Shown here piece after piece: positions 32,473 to 40,933 of a stretch of 45,047 nucleotides of DNA (positions are counted from its first letter, which is position 1; each line of letters begins with the position of its first letter). The DNA is from Myxococcales bacterium (GTDB lineage Bacteria > Myxococcota_A > Polyangia > Polyangiales > Ga0077539). The notes below the pieces were generated by a model that worked only from the letters and a program-made list of their open reading frames with translations, did no database searches and had not been told where the DNA came from. Both the position numbers and the translations under genes were made by a program. The stretch spans positions 1-45,047 of the forward strand of contig JAEUKI010000068.1 of NCBI GenBank assembly GCA_016793325.1, written 5' to 3'.

Positions 32473-33300
32473 ATGAACGTCGTGCTCGGACTTGCTGCGA
32501 GCGTCGCGGCGGTGTTCGCGATTCTGACGGCGGTGCGCCGGCTGGACGCGTCGCGACCGACGCCGCGGAGGGTCACGTACACGACGTTGGGGCTCGGGGC
32601 GCTCGTGTGTGTCCCCGCGGTGTTCATCGAGCTCGCGGCGCGCGAGGCGCTCGGCGACGCGCGCATGATCGGCGGGCGATTTCTCGACGCGTTCGTCGTC
32701 GCGGCGCTCGTCGAAGAGTCGCTCAAGCTCGCGGTCGTCCTCGGCTACGCGCGCCGTCGCGCGGGCGTGCTCGATGTGATGGACGGCGTCGTGTACTGCG
32801 TCGCCGCGTCGCTCGGGTTCGGGCTCATCGAAAACGCGGTCTTCGCGTGGAGCGACCCGCACACGGCTGTCCTCCGCTCGGTCACGTCCGTGCCCGTGCA
32901 CGCGGTGTCGAGCGGCGCGATGGGCTATTTCGTGGGCCGATCGCAGTTTGTCCGTCGAGAGAGCCAGCTCGCCGTGCTCGCCGCGGGGCTCGCGTCCGCG
33001 GTCGCCGTCCACGGCCTCTACGACTGGGCCATCTTCCACCGAGGAACGCACTGGGAAGCCCAATCCCTCGCGGTCCTCGGCGGCGGCGCGGTGCTGCTCG
33101 CCGTCATGATGCGCCACGCGATGCAAATGGACCGCGCGATGTACGGGCCCGACGCGCTCGCGTCCCTCGAAGTTCCCTGGCCCACCAACGTGACGCAGAC
33201 GTTGGTCCCGATGCCACCATCCCGGCAAACCGCGACGCCGCCCGCGCCGATCGAGCCTTCGCCCAACGACGGCGCGACGCGATCGAGCCCGCGGAGATAG
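32473..33300 (+). CDS. PrsW-family intramembrane protease
   Basis: 275 residues, about seven or eight membrane helices (first: NVVLGLAASVAAVFAIL). PrsW motifs are present: EES-LK at 81-85, GFGLIEN (E120, N121), H143 in PVHAVSSG and H180/D184 in VHGLYD. The family cuts membrane proteins within the bilayer, as in site-1 processing of anti-sigma factor RsiW in Bacillus. No anti-sigma gene is next to it, so its substrate is not visible here. The C-terminus (residues 225-275) is Pro-rich and probably cytoplasmic. Confidence 0.85.
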   Translation: MNVVLGLAASVAAVFAILTAVRRLDASRPTPRRVTYTTLGLGALVCVPAVFIELAAREALGDARMIGGRFLDAFVVAALVEESLKLAVVLGYARRRAGVLDVMDGVVYCVAASLGFGLIENAVFAWSDPHTAVLRSVTSVPVHAVSSGAMGYFVGRSQFVRRESQLAVLAAGLASAVAVHGLYDWAIFHRGTHWEAQSLAVLGGGAVLLAVMMRHAMQMDRAMYGPDALASLEVPWPTNVTQTLVPMPPSRQTATPPAPIEPSPNDGATRSSPRR

Positions 33301-33441
33301 CCCGCGAACAAAATCTCGCGCGCGACGCAACTCGCCGGGAGCCCTCCTGATGAAGGGCGCCGCCCGCTGGTCCCCTCTTGTTTCGGCCCCGGTTTCCCTC
33401 CCCCCCCTTCCTCCGGTTCGGCCAGCGCGCGGAGAGCTCCC

Positions 33442-35667
33442 ATGTCGACGCTGCCATCCTCCAAGGACTCGACGGACACCACGGATGTCACGACGCCCCC
33501 TGCGGACGCGACCCACGCCACCGCAGCGAACCACCGCGAAGCGCAGGCGCCCGCTCCCGTCGTGAAGCTTGTTCGGCTACCGTCCCCGCCCGCATCCATG
33601 GCCCAGGACGCCTCGCAGCGCTTCGGCAACTACGTGCTCGAAGAGCGCCTCGCCGTCGGGGGAATGGCGGAGGTCTTTCGCGCGCGCCGCGTCGGCGCCG
33701 CGGGGTTCTCGCGCACCGTGGTCATCAAGCGGATCCTTCCGAACTTCTGCCAGGACCGCGCGTTCGTCGAGATGTTCATCGACGAGGCGAACACCGGCGC
33801 GCAGCTGAGGCACAGCAACATCGTCGCGATCGACGATTTCGGCGAGGTCGACGGCCGGTACTTCCTCGCGATGGAGTTCATTCAGGGCGTCGACGCCGCG
33901 CGGCTGCTGCACGCGTTGACCGCGGATCGCCGCTCGCTTCCGTGGGAGGTCGCGGCCTTCATCGTGCGCGAGGTGCTCTCGGCCCTCGACTACGCGCACC
34001 GCAAGAAGGCCCCCGACGGCGGACCCCTCAACGTCGTTCACCGCGACGTCTCTCCGCACAACGTGCTCGTGTCCACGGCGGGAGAGATCAAGCTCACGGA
34101 CTTCGGCATCGCCCGAGCGCGCACACGAATTCATCAGACCTCCGCCCACGTCGTGAAGGGAAAGCTCGCGTACATGGCCCCCGAGCAGGCCCGCGCCCAC
34201 ACGCTCGACGGCCGCGCAGACCTGTTCGCCGTGGGCGTGAGCGCGTTCGAGCTCCTCGCAAACCAGCGCCCCTTCACAGGAAAGAACGAGCCCGAAGTCG
34301 TCACGAACCTTCTCAAGGGCCGCCGCGAGCGCATCACGACGCTGCGCCCGGACGTTCCCCCGCAGCTCGCAGCGGTGATCGACGGGCTTCTCGAGGTCGA
34401 CCGCGATCGTCGCTTCGACTCCGCTGCGACGGCGCTCGCCGCGCTCGATCCGCTCGTGACCCCGTCCGCGGGACGCACGCTCGCCGCGATCATCGCGCAC
34501 TATTTCTTTCCCGCGGCGACGTCCATCTCCGCGGTCCGCGCCCCGATCGGGGCGCTCCCTGGCGCGCTGCCTGCGTTTCCGATGCGCGCAGCGGACACCG
34601 CGCAACCGCACGTCGCCGCGCCGCCTCCGAGGCTCTCTCGCCCGTCGCCCGAGCAAGCGCCCGCTCCCGCGGTCGAGACGCAAGTCCGCGCCCCAGCCGC
34701 GGTCGAGACGCCCGCTGCACAAGAGCACAGCGCGCCCGCGATCGAGCACGGAGCCGACGCCGAACTCTCGTCGGTCACTCCCGCGCCGGCCCCCGAAGAG
34801 CGCACCGCCGTCAGCGCGGTGCTCGCGGTGTCCGCCGAAGCGAGCGCGCCGATCGTCCGCGAATCGACGGAGATCCTTCCTCCTGCGTCCGCGCTCGGCG
34901 ACCACGCGTCCGCGACCGTCAACGTCGCGGAGGCGCCGATTCGCCCGCAAGACGCCGTCACGCGCACGTCGATGAAGCCCGTGATCGACGCCCCCGCCGC
35001 GGTCGAAGCCGCCCCGCCGCCCGCGCGCACATCGAACGACGCGCTGAGATCTTCCAGCGCACTTGATTCTGTGGGCTCTGATCGCCCGTCGGCTCCGCGG
35101 CGCCCGTCGCTCGCGATCGTCGCGCTGATCGTCGCGGTCGTCGTGATCGCGACCCTGGCCATCGCGCTCCTTCGCGGCCCTTCGCGAGGCTCGACCGTGA
35201 CCGTCTCTGCGCCGCCGCGCGCGGAGTCCGTTCGTCCGTCGGCGCCAGTGGTCGCGCCCGCGACGAGCGCAGCGCGCGAAGCACCGGCGGCCGCAGTCCC
35301 GACGCCGTCGCCCGTCGTGCCCGTGGCGCGCATCGCTCCCGTCGCTACACAAGCGCCAGTGCGCGCGCCCGTCGTCACCGTTCGCCGCGCTCCACGCCGC
35401 GCGGCGCGCCCTGCCATCACGCGCGAGCCCGTCGCGGTCCGCCCCGCCACCGCCGCCCGAGGCACCGGGACGCTCGCGATCCAAGCCTCCCCGTGGGCCG
35501 AGCTCGAGATCGATGGAACCCGCGAAGGCCTCACCCCGGTCTACCGCCGGATCGCTTCGGGCCCCCACCGGATCACGTTGGTGCATCCCCCCACGGGTCG
35601 CCGCGCGGTGCGCACCGTCCACGTCCGCGCCAACGAAGTGACCCGGCTCGTCGTCGAACTCCACTGA
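33442..35667 (+). CDS. Ser/Thr protein kinase with PEGA domain
   Basis: 741 residues from ATG 33442, with a GGAGAG ribosome-binding site before it; M53 (33598) is less likely. Residues ~62-330: Hanks-type kinase with the Gly loop region LAVGGMAEVF, K96 in VVIKRI, H200-R-D202 in the catalytic loop, D220-FG, and an APE (MAPEQA, ~245). A Pro/Ala-rich stretch follows (~350-550), then one membrane helix (~554-577, PSLAIVALIVAVVVIATLAI), another linker and a PEGA domain (~674-741, ELEIDGTREGLTPVYRRI). So a cytoplasmic kinase with an external sensor domain. Myxobacteria have many such kinases. No partner phosphatase adjacent. Confidence 0.9.
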   Translation: MSTLPSSKDSTDTTDVTTPPADATHATAANHREAQAPAPVVKLVRLPSPPASMAQDASQRFGNYVLEERLAVGGMAEVFRARRVGAAGFSRTVVIKRILPNFCQDRAFVEMFIDEANTGAQLRHSNIVAIDDFGEVDGRYFLAMEFIQGVDAARLLHALTADRRSLPWEVAAFIVREVLSALDYAHRKKAPDGGPLNVVHRDVSPHNVLVSTAGEIKLTDFGIARARTRIHQTSAHVVKGKLAYMAPEQARAHTLDGRADLFAVGVSAFELLANQRPFTGKNEPEVVTNLLKGRRERITTLRPDVPPQLAAVIDGLLEVDRDRRFDSAATALAALDPLVTPSAGRTLAAIIAHYFFPAATSISAVRAPIGALPGALPAFPMRAADTAQPHVAAPPPRLSRPSPEQAPAPAVETQVRAPAAVETPAAQEHSAPAIEHGADAELSSVTPAPAPEERTAVSAVLAVSAEASAPIVRESTEILPPASALGDHASATVNVAEAPIRPQDAVTRTSMKPVIDAPAAVEAAPPPARTSNDALRSSSALDSVGSDRPSAPRRPSLAIVALIVAVVVIATLAIALLRGPSRGSTVTVSAPPRAESVRPSAPVVAPATSAAREAPAAAVPTPSPVVPVARIAPVATQAPVRAPVVTVRRAPRRAARPAITREPVAVRPATAARGTGTLAIQASPWAELEIDGTREGLTPVYRRIASGPHRITLVHPPTGRRAVRTVHVRANEVTRLVVELH

Positions 35668-35753
35668 AGCGACCCCGGGGGTTGTGACGAGCACGTAACG
35701 GCGAGCCACTCGGAACTCGCGCACAGGGGGATCGTTCGGGTATTGCTCGCGGC

Positions 35754-37313
35754 ATGCCCAGGTTTGCAGCGATCGACGTCGGCTCGAACGCCATGCGTTT
35801 GCGCATCGTCGAAGCCACGACCGCGACCGACATCCGAGACATTCACGCCGATCGCGCGGCGGTGCGTCTCGGGCGCGACGTGTTCTTGACCGGGAGGCTC
35901 GCGCCGTCGGCCATCGCCGACGCAGTGGACGCGCTCAAGAGCTTTCGCGAGACGATGCGAACGCACGGGGTCGAGTCGTATCGGGCCGTGGCCACGAGCG
36001 CCGTGCGCGACGCGAACAACGGCGAGGTGCTCGTCGAGCGCGCCGAGCGCGAAGCCGGCGTAAAGCTCGACGTGATCGAAGGCGTCGAAGAAGCGCGGCT
36101 CGTCCGCTCGGCTGTGATGCGCGTGATGGACTTCGGGGCCCGACGCGGCCTGCTCGTCGACGTCGGCGGCGGGAGCGTCGAGCTCACGCTCGTCACCGGC
36201 GAGAGCGCCCGGCAGAGCGTCTCGCTCCCGCTCGGGACCGTGCGGCTCGCCGAGGCGTTTCTCGAGCGTGACGTCGCCATCAGCAAAGAGCGATCGGCGC
36301 TTCTGTCCGAGTACATCGAGCGACTGCTCACGGAAGCGCGGCTGCTTCGCGGCGCGCACATCGACGTCACGGTCGCCACCGGAGGAAACGCCGAGGCCAT
36401 CGCGCAGCTCGCCCCTGCGAAGAGCGAGTTCGGCCCCGCGCTCGACGTCGAAGTGATGCGCGCGCTGAAGACCGTGCTCGCGGCGATGCCCGTGAAGGAC
36501 CGGAGAGAGCGCTACAACCTGCGCGGCGATCGCGTGGACGTGATCGTCCCCGCGGCGTACGTGCTCACGGCGATCGCAGACGCCGTCGGCGCGAAAGAGA
36601 TGATCACGCCCGGCGTCGGGCTGAAGGACGGGATCCTCGCGGACCTCGTCGACCGCGCGTTTCGCGTGTGGGACGAGCGCGGCGAGAGCGCGGCGATCGA
36701 GGCCGAAGCGTTCGCGCTCGGCCAACGGTACCGCTTCGATGAAGAGCACGCGCGGCACGTCGCCGAGCTGAGCGCGTCGCTGTTCGATCAGCTCCAGCCG
36801 CTGCACGGCCTCGGCGCCGAAGAGCGGAGCTGGCTCCGGTTGTCAGCGATCGTCCACGACATCGGCGATTTCGTCGGCTACGAAGCGCACCACAAGCACA
36901 CGTACTACCTCGTCAGCAACAGCGAGCTCATGGGCCTGACGCCCGAGGCCAAAGAGATCATCGCGAACGTCGCGCGCTATCACCGCAAAGCGTTTCCAGA
37001 CCTGACGCACCCAGGATTTCGCAAGCTCGATCGTCGCGGCCGCACCGTGGTGCGCAAGCTCTCGGCGATCTTGCGCATCGCGGACAGCTTCGACCGCGAG
37101 CACCTCCGCAAGGTCGAGAGCGCAGACGCGACCATCACCGGCGACTCGGTCGTGTTTCGCGCGCACGGCGCCGGGGATCTCTCGCTCGAGCGGTGGACCG
37201 CCTCGCGCAAAGCGGACCTCTTCGAAGAGGTCTTCGAGCGCAAGGTCCGCGTCGAGGGCGCCGAGGACGTCGGGACATTTCCAGCCCGTCCCGGCCCTGC
37301 GCGCGCGGACTAA
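35754..37313 (+). CDS. Ppx/GppA phosphatase with HD domain
   Basis: 519 residues. The ASKHA fold starts with AAIDVGSNAMRLRIVEA; GLLVDVGGGSVELTLV is the second phosphate loop. Family enzymes hydrolyse polyphosphate ends or pppGpp to ppGpp. The C-terminal half has an HD-type domain: SAIVHDIGDFVGYEAHHKHTYYLV, with H and D in HDIG. Length (about 500 residues) fits the long Ppx/GppA form. Stringent-response or phosphate metabolism is the likely role. Not next to a polyphosphate kinase. Confidence 0.85.
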   Translation: MPRFAAIDVGSNAMRLRIVEATTATDIRDIHADRAAVRLGRDVFLTGRLAPSAIADAVDALKSFRETMRTHGVESYRAVATSAVRDANNGEVLVERAEREAGVKLDVIEGVEEARLVRSAVMRVMDFGARRGLLVDVGGGSVELTLVTGESARQSVSLPLGTVRLAEAFLERDVAISKERSALLSEYIERLLTEARLLRGAHIDVTVATGGNAEAIAQLAPAKSEFGPALDVEVMRALKTVLAAMPVKDRRERYNLRGDRVDVIVPAAYVLTAIADAVGAKEMITPGVGLKDGILADLVDRAFRVWDERGESAAIEAEAFALGQRYRFDEEHARHVAELSASLFDQLQPLHGLGAEERSWLRLSAIVHDIGDFVGYEAHHKHTYYLVSNSELMGLTPEAKEIIANVARYHRKAFPDLTHPGFRKLDRRGRTVVRKLSAILRIADSFDREHLRKVESADATITGDSVVFRAHGAGDLSLERWTASRKADLFEEVFERKVRVEGAEDVGTFPARPGPARAD

Positions 37314-37376
37314 TCCCCGCTCCGCGTGGGGATGCCTTGCGCTCGACAAGAAAACAGCGCTATCTCCCCAGCCGCT

Positions 37377-37643
37377 ATGGCGGACGCCCACCACGACGCG
37401 CACGACAGCGCACACGACGATCACAGCGCACACGACGCACACGATGATCACGAGCACGACGCTCCCGATCCCGACGAGAGCACGATCCGCACGCCGTTGT
37501 GGCTGCCCTTCTTGGGCCTCGGGTTCATCGCAACGCTCGCCGTCGTCGTGTTCTTGATGATCTCGCCGAGCACCCCGCGCGCGGCCACCGACGGCGACGC
37601 CGGGACCCCTGCAAACGCTGCGGCGGCCGAAGCCGCGCACTGA
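37377..37643 (+). CDS. Small His/Asp-rich single-pass membrane protein
   Basis: 88 residues from ATG 37377. Residues 2-30 hold about twelve His among Asp and Ala (HHDAHDSAHDDHSAHD), a likely zinc, nickel or copper-binding tail. One membrane helix (LWLPFLGLGFIATLAVVVFLMI) lies at residues ~39-60. The remaining part is Ala-rich. Precedes gcvH by 62 bp. No sign of which metal or which partner it serves. Confidence 0.65.
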   Translation: MADAHHDAHDSAHDDHSAHDAHDDHEHDAPDPDESTIRTPLWLPFLGLGFIATLAVVVFLMISPSTPRAATDGDAGTPANAAAAEAAH

Positions 37644-37705
37644 GCGCGCAGACGCACTGCGACCGTTGACCGTCGGTGCATCGGGGGAGTACGACCGTCG
37701 GCGCC

Positions 37706-38089
37706 ATGGCGTCTTTTCCCGCAGAGCTCAAGTACACCAAAGATCACGAGTGGGCCCGCATCGACGGCAACCGCGTGAAGGTCGGAATCACGCAGCACGC
37801 CGTCGATCAGCTCGGTGACATCACCCTCGTCAACCTCGACACGAAGGTCGGCGCCAAGCTCGAAGTGGGCAAGGCGTTCGGCACCGTCGAGTCCGTCAAA
37901 GCCGTGAGTGATCTCTACGCGCCCGTCTCGGGCACCGTGGTCGAGATCAACAAGAGCCTCGACGCCAACCCCGAGTTCATCAACGAGAGCCCCTACGAAA
38001 AGGGCTGGATGCTCGTGATCGAAGTCGCGTCCGCGCCCGACGGACTGCTCGATGTCGGCGCGTACAACGCGCACGTCGAAGCAGGCTGA
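37706..38089 (+). CDS. gcvH: Glycine cleavage system H protein
   Basis: 127 residues from ATG 37706. Typical H protein: KYTKDHEWAR, VGITQHAVDQLGDITLV and the lipoyl lysine K65 in ESVKAVSDLYAPVSG. It carries the aminomethyl group between the P, T and L proteins in glycine breakdown and may also deliver lipoyl groups. gcvT and gcvP are not in the window. Length is normal for the family (about 125-130). Confidence 0.95.
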   Translation: MASFPAELKYTKDHEWARIDGNRVKVGITQHAVDQLGDITLVNLDTKVGAKLEVGKAFGTVESVKAVSDLYAPVSGTVVEINKSLDANPEFINESPYEKGWMLVIEVASAPDGLLDVGAYNAHVEAG

Positions 38090-38146
38090 AGACCTCTGCA
38101 CGAAATTGGGAGGAGCTCGTGGTGCCACTGTACTCTCGTGGCACAC

Positions 38147-39481
38147 ATGAGCATTCGTACAGTCCATCCACGCCGATCGATCGCGGCGCTCGCAGCGGGC
38201 TCCGCGGCGGTCGTCGCGCTGTCGATCGCGCCGACTGTCACGCCTGTGGCTGCGGCAGATCCGGTTCGCTGGGACGTTCCGCGGGAAGGTCCGCTGCCCT
38301 CGGCGGCGCGATCGTTCGTCGTGACGGACACCAACAACGCGGTCGCGATGGTCGAGCCTCTGGCGACGGGAGCGATCGCGGGGCACGTTCAATATCGCGC
38401 TGGATTCGCTGTGCGTCGCGCGCAGCGCGGGCCCGGCTGCCGCACGCAGTGGCTCGAGATCGAAGAGCGCGCGTGGGTCTGCGGTGACCGCGGCGAGCTC
38501 AGCGTGAGCCCGCCCGCGGCGCCGCTCGCGATTCCCGACGGGGACTCGTCGTTGCCGTGGCCCTATGCGTTTACGGGCCGCGACGGAGTTCGCGCGTACA
38601 AGACCGAAGCCGCGGCGATCGCGCTCTCGGACAACGCGAGCGACTTCGACCTGTGGGAAGCCAACTGGGGATTCGCTGTCGAGTCGCTGACGGGCGCAGG
38701 TGACGGCCGCGTTCTGCGCTCTCGGAGCGGATACTTCCTCCGTCGACGCGACGTGTATCGCGCGAGCCCGACCACGTTCGAAGGCGCAGCGTTTCGCCAG
38801 CTCGAAGGCGGCGAGCGCGGGATTCCCTTCGGCTGGGTCGCGCTCGGCGCGACGCGCGTGTACGGCGTTGCGTCCGAGAGCGGCCCGAGCGAAGCGCTCG
38901 CGAGGCTCTCGCCCGTGCGCGTGTACGAGGTGCGCGGGAGCTCTCGTCGCGCGATGGCGCGCATCGGCCCCGATCGCTGGGCGCGCGCGGATCACCTGCG
39001 CTGGATCGCGCCCGAGCCGCCGCCCTCGCGCGTCGATCTCGCGCGTCGCGAGCGCTGGATCGACGTGGATGTGTCCACGCAAACGTTGATCGCGTACGAG
39101 GGCGCCGAGCCCGTGTACGCGACGATGGTGTCGACCGGCGGCGAGCGCTCGCCGACGCAGCCCGGCGTATTTCGCATCTGGGGCCGCTACGTCGCGCACA
39201 CGATGGACAACACCGAGAGCGCGCACTTGCCGAATCACTTTCGGCTCGGGGACGTTCCGTATGTGCAGTTCTTCGACGACGACCGCGGGCTGCACGGCGT
39301 GTATTGGCACGATCAGTTCGGGACGCCCCGCTCGCACGGATGCGTGAACCTCAGCCCGCGCGACGCGCGTTGGCTCTTTCGCTTCACCGCGGGACAGCTT
39401 CGCCCCGGATGGATCTCGCGCGCGATGGCCGAAGGCGAGGGAACGATCGTCCGCGTTCGAGGCCGGTTTCGGCAGCGCTGA
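38147..39481 (+). CDS. L,D-transpeptidase (YkuD domain)
   Basis: 444 residues from ATG 38147; GTG 38138 is also in frame. Signal peptide or N-terminal anchor (SIAALAAGSAAVVALSIA). Residues ~300-425 are the YkuD domain, with GLHGVYWHDQFGTPRSHGCVNLS: catalytic C399 with H397 in SHGCVN. The upstream part (to ~290) looks like two SH3-like beta modules (GYFLRRRDVYRAS; VYEVRGSSRRAMARI). The family forms 3-3 peptide cross-links in peptidoglycan or attaches lipoproteins to it. Periplasmic. Confidence 0.9.
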   Translation: MSIRTVHPRRSIAALAAGSAAVVALSIAPTVTPVAAADPVRWDVPREGPLPSAARSFVVTDTNNAVAMVEPLATGAIAGHVQYRAGFAVRRAQRGPGCRTQWLEIEERAWVCGDRGELSVSPPAAPLAIPDGDSSLPWPYAFTGRDGVRAYKTEAAAIALSDNASDFDLWEANWGFAVESLTGAGDGRVLRSRSGYFLRRRDVYRASPTTFEGAAFRQLEGGERGIPFGWVALGATRVYGVASESGPSEALARLSPVRVYEVRGSSRRAMARIGPDRWARADHLRWIAPEPPPSRVDLARRERWIDVDVSTQTLIAYEGAEPVYATMVSTGGERSPTQPGVFRIWGRYVAHTMDNTESAHLPNHFRLGDVPYVQFFDDDRGLHGVYWHDQFGTPRSHGCVNLSPRDARWLFRFTAGQLRPGWISRAMAEGEGTIVRVRGRFRQR

Positions 39482-39514
39482 ACGGAGATCGTTTGTAGTA
39501 CCGTCCGCCGCACC

Positions 39515-40879
39515 GTGAAGGGCGCGCGCGAGACGATCCTCGAGGCTGTCGGAGAAACTCCGCTCGTAAAGCTGCAACGCGTGAGCGCAGGGCTCGCCGC
39601 GGACGTCTTCGTGAAGCTCGAGTTCTTGCAGCCGGGCGGGTCGATGAAGGACCGCCTCGCGATCCACCTCGTCGACGAGGCGGTCGAGCGCGGCAAGCTC
39701 GAGCGCGGCGGGACGATCGTCGAGGCGACCAGCGGAAACACTGGCGCGGGCCTCGCGATGGTCGCCGCGGTGCGGGGCTACAAGAGCGTCTTCGCGATGC
39801 CCGACAAGGTCTCGCACGAGAAGATCGCGGCGCTCCGCGCGTGGGGCGCCAAAGTGGTCCTGTGCCCGAGCTCGGTCGAGCCCGAGGACCCGCGCAGTCA
39901 CTTCTCGCTCGCGCGCAGGATCGCCGACGAAACGCCGGGCGCGGTGCTCGCGAACCAGTACTTCTCGCAGGCCAACGCGAGGGCGTACTACAAGTCCCTC
40001 GGCCCCGAGCTGTTCGCGCAGACGGGCGGCGAGATCGACGCGCTCGTCGCCGGGATCGGCACCGGCGGAACGCTCACCGGCGCCGGCCGCTACCTCAAGG
40101 AGCACAAGCCCGCGTGTCAGCTCGTCGCGGTCGATCCCGTCGGGAGCGTCTACTACGACAAGTTTCGATCGGGCCGAGACACCCGCGCGTTTGCGTACAA
40201 AGTCGAGGGCATCGGCGAGGAGTTTCACCCGCCGTCGATGGACCCGAAGCTCATCGACGAGATGGTCCGCGTAGACGATCGCGAGTGCTTCTCGATGGCG
40301 CGCGACCTTGTGCGGCTCGAGGGGCTCTTCTGCGGAGGCTCGTCGGGCGCGGCGGTCGCAGGCGCGATCAAGTACGCTCGCGCGCGCGATCGCAAAGAGA
40401 ACATCGTGGTGGTGCTCCCCGACGGCGCGGCGAAGTACCTCTCGACGGTCTTCAACGACGAGTGGATGCGCGACAACGGGCTGCTCGGCGGCGACGGAAC
40501 CGTGCGCGACCTGCTCGAGTCGAAGGGCGGCCGCGCCATGATCACCGCGCGGCCGGACGACACCGTGCGGCACGTCGTTCAGACCATGAAGCAGCACGGG
40601 ATCTCGCAGCTGCCCGTGGTGGGCGACAACGATCGTCTCTTCGGGATCATCGCCGAGGTCGACGTCTTGCGGCACCTCGTCACCGGCGAAGGCCACCTCG
40701 ATGGAACGATCGAGCACCTCGTCGAGAGCGACTACGCCTCGGTGACCCCCGAGACGCGCGTGGATCTTCTGCAGGGCGTCCTCGCCGAGGCGAAGATCGC
40801 CCTCGTCACCGAGGGACGGCGGCTCGTTGGGTTGATTACCAAGATCGATCTCATCGAGTACCTGTCGCGTCACACATGA
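39515..40879 (+). CDS. Cystathionine beta-synthase
   Basis: 454 residues from GTG 39515. PLP-dependent fold type II: K45 in GGSMKDRLA binds PLP, SGNTG at 73-77 and GTGGT at 181-185 hold the phosphate and cofactor. C-terminal pair of CBS modules (~330-454: TVRHVVQTMKQHGISQLPVV; LLQGVLAEAKIALVTE). It condenses serine with homocysteine to cystathionine; the CBS pair suggests control by adenosyl ligands. The same architecture is used by some cysteine synthases, but the two CBS modules and length favour CBS. Near the L,D-transpeptidase but unrelated in pathway. Confidence 0.85.
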   Translation: MKGARETILEAVGETPLVKLQRVSAGLAADVFVKLEFLQPGGSMKDRLAIHLVDEAVERGKLERGGTIVEATSGNTGAGLAMVAAVRGYKSVFAMPDKVSHEKIAALRAWGAKVVLCPSSVEPEDPRSHFSLARRIADETPGAVLANQYFSQANARAYYKSLGPELFAQTGGEIDALVAGIGTGGTLTGAGRYLKEHKPACQLVAVDPVGSVYYDKFRSGRDTRAFAYKVEGIGEEFHPPSMDPKLIDEMVRVDDRECFSMARDLVRLEGLFCGGSSGAAVAGAIKYARARDRKENIVVVLPDGAAKYLSTVFNDEWMRDNGLLGGDGTVRDLLESKGGRAMITARPDDTVRHVVQTMKQHGISQLPVVGDNDRLFGIIAEVDVLRHLVTGEGHLDGTIEHLVESDYASVTPETRVDLLQGVLAEAKIALVTEGRRLVGLITKIDLIEYLSRHT

Positions 40880-40933
40880 GCGCGCAAACAGCGGTCGCGA
40901 GCGAGGGCGAGCGGTGTATGCTCGCGCCGAGTT

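Noticed and set aside
30094..33534. Minus-strand open frame of 1146 codons
   Set aside because: Antisense to the Gln-rich lipoprotein and the PrsW gene; shadow of codon bias.
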